This document shows, one piece after another, positions 5,817 to 10,825 of a DNA stretch of 10,825 bases; position 1 is the stretch's first letter; each line of letters opens with the position of its first letter. The notes under the pieces were generated by a model. That model was given only the letters and a program-made list of their open reading frames with translations. It searched no databases and was not told where the DNA came from. The DNA lies in contig JALGTI010000120.1 of assembly GCA_029821455.1 (NCBI GenBank), forward strand, positions 1 to 10,825. Direction: 5' to 3'. The translations under genes and the position numbers were made by a program. The stretch is from Candidatus Zipacnadia bacterium. Lineage in GTDB: Bacteria > Armatimonadota > Zipacnadia > Zipacnadales > Zipacnadaceae.

Positions 5817-6590
5817 TTAGTCCTCCGGATAGCAGTTGACTATCGTCTCCGGGTCGCCGTCATTGGGCCCGTTGCGGAAGTGTATCTCGTAGCGGAGGGG
5901 CACATCGTCTCCGAATGAGATGCGCGGGCCTGCTATCCCTCCCTGATAGGTGCCATCCGGCTTGGTCAGGTGGCGAATGCCGGGCACCATTTTCAGTATC
6001 TCGTTGGTATCTGTCCGATAGACCTCGGTCCAGATCACCTGCAGCACGCCCGGCGTGGACTTGATACTGACCTCAATGCGCGTGCCTACCCGGTCCCCAT
6101 CTCTCGGGTAGTACACGATCGGCGCACCTCCCTGGGGAGCGCTGGGCTGCTGTGCCGCAGCCGCGCCGGGCAGGCCCGCCAGCGCGATGCTAACGGTCTG
6201 CGTAGGGCCGTGCCATCCCACCTCCGCCCCAAATGCCTCAGCCGGGAAGCGCACCGGCATATAGGTGGACCCGCCTATCAACTGCGGCGGGACATCGAGG
6301 GTTACGGCTCTCTCGTTTATATAAGCCGTCCTGCTGTTGATGCTCATCCGGACAGTGGTGTCCCCACGGATACCGATGGCCGTCCGGGTCGCGGCCTCCC
6401 ACCTGACCTCCGCCTGCAGAGCCTCAAAGACCATCCGCATCGGCAGCAGAACCCTCCCGCTGCGTTCCACTGCCGGCGGATACGCAGGCAGCACCTGCCC
6501 GTTTACGACAACCGTGATCGCCAGCGCCGCTGTCTGCGACAACACGATCGCTGCCAGCCCCACCGCAATGCCAACATGCCATGCCTTCAT
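5817..6590 (-). CDS. Secreted protein with copper-amine-oxidase-like N-terminal domain
   Basis: A 257-aa product with a clear Sec signal peptide: basic start MKAWH, a hydrophobic run to about residue 20, and a likely cut after ALA near residue 24. Residues ~27-137 form a copper amine oxidase N-domain (PF07833 type) with its two repeated halves, seen in VLLPMRMVFEALQAEVRWE and YMPVRFPAEAFGAEVGWHG. Despite the name, this domain is not catalytic here and is thought to bind cell-wall or surface components. A Pro/Ala/Gln linker (~138-155) leads to a C-terminal beta-rich module of about 100 residues, opening with IVYYPRDGDRVGTRIEV, that resembles an Ig-like fold; I do not recognise its family. The ATG at 6590 has GGAGG at 6604-6600, 9 bases upstream. 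It may be read as a single gene, since rpsO has its own promoter. Confidence 0.85.
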   Translation of the reverse strand: MKAWHVGIAVGLAAIVLSQTAALAITVVVNGQVLPAYPPAVERSGRVLLPMRMVFEALQAEVRWEAATRTAIGIRGDTTVRMSINSRTAYINERAVTLDVPPQLIGGSTYMPVRFPAEAFGAEVGWHGPTQTVSIALAGLPGAAAAQQPSAPQGGAPIVYYPRDGDRVGTRIEVSIKSTPGVLQVIWTEVYRTDTNEILKMVPGIRHLTKPDGTYQGGIAGPRISFGDDVPLRYEIHFRNGPNDGDPETIVNCYPED

Positions 6591-6755
6591 AGTTCATTTC
6601 CTCCTTCTGATTTCGTATCTTGGTGCTCTTGCCTTAGACATCCAGTTCTCTTATTCGCTTCGTTCGCCTCTTTTCCTGCATAGCACTCGGAAGGTAAGCG
6701 CCCCCGAAAGTTGAATAACTACTGACAATGCTGCCCATAATTCCAGGAGACGAAC

Positions 6756-8162
6756 ATGTCTATCCTAACCCATGAGCAGATTGAGCGCATAAATGACGCT
6801 AGCCTGCGCATCCTCGAGCAGACCGGGGTGCGTATTGGTCACCCTCACATCCAGACAATGTTGCTGGAGGCTGGAGCGACCCGTGGCATTGACGCCGATC
6901 TCATACACTTCCCACGCGAGCTAGTTCAGCACGCCATCGAAAAGGCTCCTTCGGAGGTCAAGTACTCTTCTCTTGACGGCACTGATGTCATACTCACCCC
7001 CAATGGGCCGACAGTGTTCTGGACCGGCAACGCCCTGTACCTGGCCGAGGGCAAGCAGTCTGCACCCATTACCTCCAAGAGCTTCGCCCAACTGGTGCGG
7101 GTCGTTGACAGCCTCCCCAACATCCACGCGATGGTCGGCACCAGCCTCGACGACGTGCCTGCTCGGTTCCGTGACTTCGTGGGCGTGCGGATAATGGCCC
7201 ACCACTGCCGCAAGCACCTGCGCCCTTGCATCTACACCCCGGATGGCTCACGCGCCTGCATCGAGATGGCTCAGGCCCTCCTAGGCGGCACGCCGGTGCG
7301 CCAGCGCCCCATCATCTCATTCGGCTACACCTGCCTCACTCCTCTGTACTGGGCACCGGAGGCGATGGAGCTATTCATCAAGTCGGCTGGCTTCGGCGTG
7401 CCGATGATGATCAACTCCGAGCCGATTGCCGGGGCGACTGCGCCCGTTACGCTGGCCGGGGCATTGACGCTGGCTAATGCTGAGACCCTCAGCGGCCTGG
7501 TCATCATCCAGATGCTGGAGCCGGGTCGGCCGGTCATCTTCAACCTCGGCTTTGCCCACAGCCTGGATATGCTCACAAGCGTCACCCGCACCGGCGGCCC
7601 TGAATCCGGCCTGATGGCTGCCGCCGGTGCTGAGATCGCCCGCTGCCACGGCCTGCCAAGCGCCTCGTGGATGAGCACCGAGGCGATGATGCCCGACGCC
7701 CAGGCCACCTATGAGCAAATGCTGACCGGGCTACTGCACTGCCTCAGCGGGGTCAATATCGTGTGGGGCGCGGGACAGCTTGAGAGCCAGCGCACGATGT
7801 CAATGACCCAGACGGTCATCTGTGACGAGATGATCGGCTTACTGCTGCGAGCCCAGCGCGGCATTGAGGTCAGTGACGAAACAATCGCTCTCGAAGTCAT
7901 CCAGGAACTCGGCACTAAGCCCGACTATCTTAGCCATGAGCATACGCTCGCACACTTCCGGGAAGAACTTGTGGACGCCCGTCTGGCTTGCACGCTCCGC
8001 CGCGAGGGGTGGGAGCAGGCTGGCGCACCGACTTTGCGCCAGGCGGCCGTCCAAGTCGTGGCGGACATCCTGGCCCAGCCGGCCCCGCAGTATCTGACCG
8101 ACGAGCAGTCCCGGGAGCTGCTACATATCGAAGAAGATTGGATGCGCCGAGTGGGGGAGTAA
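6756..8162 (+). CDS. MttB-family corrinoid methyltransferase (non-pyrrolysine)
   Basis: The 468-aa product aligns along its whole length with the trimethylamine methyltransferase (MttB, COG5598) family: LTHEQIERINDASLRILEQTGV at the N-terminus, FPRELVQHAIEKAP, a V-x-FWTGN turn, and late NIVWGAGQLESQRTMSMTQ before the C-terminal helices. These TIM-barrel enzymes move a methyl group from a quaternary or tertiary amine to a corrinoid protein. The frame has no internal TAG and ends in TAA, so this is the non-pyrrolysine branch, whose studied members (e.g. MtgB) use glycine betaine and similar amines. The actual substrate cannot be read from the sequence. AGGAGA at 6745-6750 serves the ATG. No corrinoid protein or reductive activase gene is visible next to it. 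A fragment of a second such gene appears to survive at 9741-9794. Confidence 0.9.
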   Translation: MSILTHEQIERINDASLRILEQTGVRIGHPHIQTMLLEAGATRGIDADLIHFPRELVQHAIEKAPSEVKYSSLDGTDVILTPNGPTVFWTGNALYLAEGKQSAPITSKSFAQLVRVVDSLPNIHAMVGTSLDDVPARFRDFVGVRIMAHHCRKHLRPCIYTPDGSRACIEMAQALLGGTPVRQRPIISFGYTCLTPLYWAPEAMELFIKSAGFGVPMMINSEPIAGATAPVTLAGALTLANAETLSGLVIIQMLEPGRPVIFNLGFAHSLDMLTSVTRTGGPESGLMAAAGAEIARCHGLPSASWMSTEAMMPDAQATYEQMLTGLLHCLSGVNIVWGAGQLESQRTMSMTQTVICDEMIGLLLRAQRGIEVSDETIALEVIQELGTKPDYLSHEHTLAHFREELVDARLACTLRREGWEQAGAPTLRQAAVQVVADILAQPAPQYLTDEQSRELLHIEEDWMRRVGE

Positions 8163-8270
8163 CGTTCAGAGTGTTGAACTGCCCGGCAGGAAGATATTCC
8201 AGCAGCGGCTAATCTGCTGCTGATGTGCTATGCGACATATCCCTGAGACCTTCAGAGGAGGGAATAGTTG
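8163..8270 (+). other. Gap between methyltransferase and isomerase-like genes
   Basis: CAGCAG (8200-8205) can pair with CTGCTG (8214-8219 or 8217-8222) but no T-run follows, so the two genes are probably co-transcribed. A strong AGGAGG at 8256-8261 sets the next start at ATG 8271. The stretch 8193-8219 loosely resembles 9843-9870, the sequence after the chimeric ORF. Confidence 0.4.
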
Positions 8271-9634
8271 ATGAATGTCACAGTGAGCGTCAAACCAGTC
8301 TTTGCTTCACTGATTCATAAGGGCCTTGTCGAGTAGGTGACTTGGCAGACTTAACGCCTCGGGCGGAGACGGCACGGGCAGAACAGGGCTTCGAGCAGTG
8401 GCAGAAACACCTCGCCAAGACGCTGAGGCCGGAAGCTGAGATCCTGGAGCCAGTAAGATTTGAATATGCCGAGGACCTCATGATGCCTCAGAAGGAGTTT
8501 GACAAGCTGGCAGGCGACGCAGACGAAACAGACTTGTACCTGGTAGCGGGAGCCCAACTGGCTGCTGTCCGAATAGGCGAGCGCTACAGCAAGCCAGTCG
8601 CGATGGTAGGGCCCGGCGTGTCAACTGTAGATGGTGCTGCCTATCTGCGGGCCAGAGGTCTGGAAGGCTTTGCGCCATTGGATTTCGATGAGCTGAACCA
8701 GCTCATTGCGTGCCTCCGAGTCAGAAAAGCTTTCCAGCAAATGAGGATACTGATAATTGCTGATGAAGAGCTGATTACCCTGGGCGTAGTCAGCAGCGTT
8801 TGGGATCTCGAGGACCTCAAGGCCAGGCTGGGAATCGATTCGAAACGTGTTCCATTCAGTACGCTCTCCGCCGAGATTGACAGAGTATCCCAAAGCGAGA
8901 CCGACCAACAAGCAGCCCAACAGCTAGTTGATAGATTGCTTGAGAATGCTCAAGCTGTGCGGATTGACAAAGAGGATCTTGCCAGTGACGTTAACTTCTA
9001 CCTGGCTATCAGGCACCTGATGGAAAAGTACGAGTGCAATGCTGTGACTGTGCCGTGCTTTGAGCTGTGCGCCACCCAGTTGCCCGCAAAATGGAAATGC
9101 GTCCCTTGCCTGACACATACCCTCCTGAAAGATGAAGGATATCCCTCCTCGTGTGAAGGGGATCTGAACGTGTTGCTGGGGATGGCGGTGTTGATGTTTG
9201 CCTCAAACAAGTCGTCTTTTATGGGTAACCCCGCTGTATCCAAAGACATTGTCCAGCTTACGCACAGTGTCCCCGGATTGAGGATGAACGGCTTTGACAA
9301 ACCCGATTTGCCTTACGAACTGGGCAGTTTCACAGCCGCCGGCTGGGGCACGAAGGTACAGATAGATCTGGCTGCCAACGCAGAAAAAGAGGTTACTTTA
9401 GCCAGATTCAATCCTCTGGCTACGAAGATTCTAGTGGCAAAGGGCAGAACAGTTGGTTGCAGGTTCCACGAGAACGGTTGTAGTCCAACGGTGGACATCG
9501 AGGTAGACGATGCCCGCGGCCTGATTCATAAGCAAGTTGACTTTGGCCACCATCTGGCGATGGTCTATGGCGACTACACCTCTGAAGTTCAGCAGGTGGC
9601 TGAGTTGCTGGGGCTGGAGGCTGTCCTTGTCTGA
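8271..9634 (+). CDS. L-fucose isomerase-like protein, frame broken near residue 17
   Basis: The main frame (8342-9634, TTG onward) gives 430 aa of an L-fucose/L-arabinose isomerase-like protein (COG2407 type). Glu265 in VPCFELC and Glu296/Asp298 in SSCEGDLNV fit the family's metal-site segments, and GHHLAMVYGDY near the end is the expected His-containing segment; ligand assignment is inference (numbers count from ATG 8271). The natural start is ATG 8271: AGGAGG at 8256-8261 is ideally spaced and the first 17 codons read MNVTVSVKPVFASLIHK. That frame then hits TAG at 8334-8336, while the main frame upstream of TTG reads GPCRVGDLADLTP. Joining them needs a -1 shift at 8319-8323, as if one G were lost from a G run; the repaired product would be 454 aa. 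It could be an assembly error or a true mutation. These enzymes isomerise aldoses or ketoses; this one's substrate is unknown. It follows the methyltransferase gene by 108 bp. Confidence 0.75.
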
Positions 9635-9656
9635 ATAAAGAAGGAGGTGGGGTTCA

Positions 9657-9794
9657 ATGTCTGACTATCAGGAGCCGTACGACCAGATAGACCCAGCCAG
9701 CCGGGAGCTGGAGCGCGCGCGCAGGTCGCTGTGCGAGGAGCAGTCCCGTGAGCTTGCACGCATCCCGGAGCACTGGAAGCGCCGAGTAGGTTAG
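9657..9794 (+). pseudogene. Chimeric remnant ORF: EncFtn N-terminus fused to MttB-family C-terminus
   Basis: ATG 9657 to TAG 9794 encodes 45 aa and is preceded by an excellent AAGGAGGT at 9641-9648. Codons 1-28 (9657-9740) equal the first 28 codons of the EncFtn gene at 10290-10373 with 2 differences in 84 nt (one residue, Ala14 for Thr). From 9741 the sequence switches to QSRELARIPEHWKRRVG, which matches the end of the methyltransferase at 6756-8162 (QSRELLHIEEDWMRRVG) at 12 of 17 residues and 36 of 51 bases. The junction lies at a shared GAG. The iron-site half of EncFtn is absent, so it cannot be a ferroxidase. It starts 22 bases after the isomerase-like gene and would be translated if that transcript reads on. 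Best read as a deletion or recombination scar; a functional micropeptide is possible but unsupported. Confidence 0.85.
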
Positions 9795-9943
9795 TGCTGT
9801 TCAAGCTGCGCAACGTTTCGCAGGAGAATACCGCAGTGTCGCCGAATATACCAGCGCGGGTTAATCACTGAGCAACAGTTCTTGCAGCAGGTCATCCGTA
9901 ACCTGGAGAATCCGCACCATAATCTGGAAGGAGAATCAGCATT
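9795..9943 (+). other. Gap before the PLDc_N gene
   Basis: No complete gene is seen. About 49-78 bases after the chimeric ORF the sequence (9843-9872) resembles 8193-8222 downstream of the intact methyltransferase, consistent with a shared 3' flank. One frame reads IYQRGLITEQQFLQQVIRNLE around 9855-9910, which looks like the G-x-I-T-x-x-x-F pattern of a SHOCT motif; there is no start or context, so it may be chance. GGAAGGAG at 9926-9932 serves the next gene. Confidence 0.4.
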
Positions 9944-10204
9944 ATGGAAACTGCACCAGAAGTCGTCGCACCGATCATTGTCTTCGGCGTATGGGGCGTG
10001 GCCATCCTTGTTGGCCTGGCCCTTCTGGTGTTCTGGGTCTGGGCCCTTGTGGATTGCATCCGCCGCGAGTTCCCCGGCCAGAATGACAAACTCATCTGGA
10101 TCCTGGTCATCGTGCTTGTGGGGTGGCTAGGGGCGCTTATCTACCTGTTTGCGGGCCGGCCCAAGAGCTGGCTGCCAGGCGAGTCACCGCCACCGGCTGC
10201 CTAA
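9944..10204 (+). CDS. Small membrane protein, PLDc_N (phospholipase D N-terminal) type
   Basis: An 86-aa protein with two transmembrane helices: about residues 9-36 (PIIVFGVWGVAILVGLALL...) and 49-69 (KLIWILVIVLVGWLGALIYLF). The stretch VDCIRREFPGQNDKLIWILVIVLVG...GALIYLFAGRP is the signature of the PLDc_N domain (PF13396), found at the N-terminus of cardiolipin synthases and also in many stand-alone short proteins. There is no HKD motif, so it is not a phospholipase. Both ends are polar and the tail is Pro-rich. ATG 9944 has GGAAGGAG at 9926-9932. It lies between the chimeric remnant and the intact EncFtn gene on the same strand. Its function is unknown; stand-alone family members are often near stress or envelope genes. 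Confidence 0.82.
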   Translation: METAPEVVAPIIVFGVWGVAILVGLALLVFWVWALVDCIRREFPGQNDKLIWILVIVLVGWLGALIYLFAGRPKSWLPGESPPPAA

Positions 10205-10289
10205 GAATGGTGGTAGTACCACAACACCACTTCCCAGCGGCACGATGCCTGATTGGTGCCCAACACAATGCCAAAGGAGGCGTGATCGT
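10205..10289 (+). other. Gap before EncFtn gene
   Basis: It contains GGTGGTAGTACCAC (10209-10222), with GTGGTA and TACCAC as near-adjacent inverted arms, and the EncFtn ribosome site AAAGGAGG at 10273-10280. No promoter pair is evident. The 12 bases before the ATG differ from those before the chimeric copy, apart from AAGGAGG. Confidence 0.35.
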
Positions 10290-10544
10290 ATGTCTGACTA
10301 TCAGGAGCCGTACGACCAGATAGACCCGACCAGCCGGGAGCTGGAGCGCGCGCGCAGGTCGCTGTGCGAGGAGCTGGAGGCGATCAACTGGTATCAGCAG
10401 CGCATTGACGTGACCGCTTCAGAGTCGCTCAAGCACATCCTGGAGCACAATCGCGACGAGGAGAAGGAACACGCCGCGATGCTGATGCAGTGGCTGCTAG
10501 AGAACGACCCTGAGCAGAAGGCGCAGTGGGAAGACCACGACTAG
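10290..10544 (+). CDS. Encapsulated-ferritin-like (EncFtn) iron-oxidising protein, short form
   Basis: An 84-aa two-helix protein of the EncFtn family, which forms ring-shaped decamers with a ferroxidase site at the dimer interface and normally feeds iron into an encapsulin shell. The diagnostic pattern EELEAINWYQQRID...HNRDEEKEHAAML is complete. By comparison with Rhodospirillum rubrum EncFtn, Glu28, Glu58 and His61 correspond to the iron ligands Glu32, Glu62 and His65; Glu30, Trp34 and Tyr35 to Glu34, Trp38 and Tyr39. ATG 10290 has AGGAGG at 10275-10280, 9 bases before it, and the upstream copy of this N-terminus begins at the same Met. The chain stops at WEDHD, soon after the second helix, without the LRTYLF-type third helix or the tail that carries the shell-targeting peptide. 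No encapsulin gene is visible in the window. It may work unenclosed, or with a shell encoded elsewhere. Confidence 0.87.
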   Translation: MSDYQEPYDQIDPTSRELERARRSLCEELEAINWYQQRIDVTASESLKHILEHNRDEEKEHAAMLMQWLLENDPEQKAQWEDHD

Positions 10545-10558
10545 GGTCGTAGGTGGCA

Positions 10559-10573
10559 CGGGCTTCCAGCCCG
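10559..10573. repeat. Small palindromic repeat (6-bp arms)
   Basis: CGGGCT (10559-10564), TCC, AGCCCG (10568-10573), preceded by GTAGGTGGCA. Same layout as the elements at 630 and 5646. It begins 15 bases after the EncFtn stop and, with the following element, fills the gap between convergent genes. Confidence 0.65.
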
Positions 10574-10586
10574 CACTCGTTCCGTA

Positions 10587-10608
10587 CGACAGGCATCCTT
10601 GCCTGTCG
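10587..10608. repeat. Small palindromic repeat (perfect 9-bp arms)
   Basis: CGACAGGCA (10587-10595), loop TCCT, TGCCTGTCG (10600-10608). It ends 11 bases before the stop of the hydrolase on the other strand. It could end or protect transcripts from both directions, but it lacks a T-tract. Confidence 0.7.
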
Positions 10609-10618
10609 CACGTGACGA

Positions 10619-10825
10619 TTACTTCAGCCACCTGTCCAACCACGCGCGCGCCTCTTTCTGCATCTCCAGGTTGAACTCGTGAGGCGTGTCGTAAAAAGTA
10701 TAGGCGAACTTCTCGGTTGCGGCAGCGGCGTTGAAGACCTCCCCTATCTTCACCAGCGCTTCCTTCACTACGGGGATGGGAAACAACGTATCCTGCAGGC
10801 CGTGGATGACTAGCAGGGCATTGGG
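10619..10825 (-). CDS. C-terminus of an alpha/beta hydrolase (5' end outside window)
   Basis: The complement of 10825-10619 is open from the window edge to TAA (10621-10619), giving 68 residues with no start codon in view. LLVIHGLQDTLFPI holds the catalytic Asp in the strand-loop typical of alpha/beta hydrolases, and YDTPHEFNLEMQKEARAWLDRWL holds the catalytic His followed by the last helix. This arrangement (G-x-x-D...P then P-H-x-F) resembles dienelactone-hydrolase, acetyl-xylan-esterase and prolyl-oligopeptidase-like families. The nucleophile Ser is outside the window, so the substrate and exact family remain open. It converges on the EncFtn gene. Confidence 0.8.
   Translation of the reverse strand, partial: PNALLVIHGLQDTLFPIPVVKEALVKIGEVFNAAAATEKFAYTFYDTPHEFNLEMQKEARAWLDRWLK

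Noticed and set aside
6736..6741. CATAAT as a -10 box before the methyltransferase gene (also 9918-9923 before the PLDc_N gene)
   Set aside because: The transcript would start within the ribosome binding site, and no -35 hexamer stands at 16-18 bases.
6756..8162. Pyrrolysine-containing MttB
   Set aside because: The frame has no in-frame TAG and ends with TAA; it belongs to the non-pyrrolysine branch.
9882..10130. A TTG-started 82-codon ORF containing LQQVIRNLENPHHNLEG
   Set aside because: Most of it overlaps the PLDc_N gene in another frame. The first part looks slightly protein-like (SHOCT-like), but there is no ribosome site, so I do not call a gene.

Overview
The window is about 60% GC and gene-dense. 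It probably comes from a member of the Armatimonadota, often known only from metagenomes. The best phylum hint is the prepilin at 787-1443. After its FTLIELLVVIAI methylation helix comes a MPVFARARAKAQATSCLSNLKQIGLAL segment, which is typical of the many prepilin-like proteins of that phylum. A secreted copper-amine-oxidase-N-domain protein and many short palindromic intergenic repeats fit as well. This assignment is inference from protein style, not from a marker-gene search.

Layout. Positions 1-612 (+) hold the C-terminal RecB-type nuclease end of a large helicase/nuclease. Positions 613-786 are packed with palindromic repeats. A minus-strand block then runs from 6590 down to 787: a secreted two-domain protein (6590-5817), a sigma70-type promoter followed by a ~217-nt leader, rpsO (5548-5279), pnp (4994-2793), a rho-independent terminator (2716-2682), and a tight queD-queC-prepilin operon (2520-787). 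The rpsO-pnp order is the classical translation/RNA-decay operon. queD and queC make two consecutive intermediates of the queuosine precursor pathway.

A plus-strand block follows from 6756 to 10544: an MttB-family (non-pyrrolysine) corrinoid methyltransferase, an L-fucose-isomerase-like protein whose reading frame is broken near its N-terminus, a 45-codon chimeric ORF, a small two-helix membrane protein (PLDc_N type), and a short encapsulated-ferritin-like (EncFtn) iron oxidase. The right edge holds the C-terminal 68 residues of an alpha/beta hydrolase on the minus strand (10825-10619).

The most interesting region is 9641-10544. The 45-codon ORF joins the first 28 codons of the EncFtn gene (84 nt, only 2 differences from the intact copy 633 bp downstream) to 17 codons resembling the last codons of the MttB-family gene 1.6 kb upstream. 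This is the scar of a rearrangement that fused an EncFtn duplicate to a lost second mttB paralogue. The intact EncFtn keeps the family's iron-site residues, but it is short, lacks a visible encapsulin-targeting tail and has no shell gene in view. Other points of interest are a pair of long hairpin repeats with oppositely oriented cores, a family of small palindromes, the structured rpsO leader, and an Asp-to-His change beside the PNPase catalytic site.
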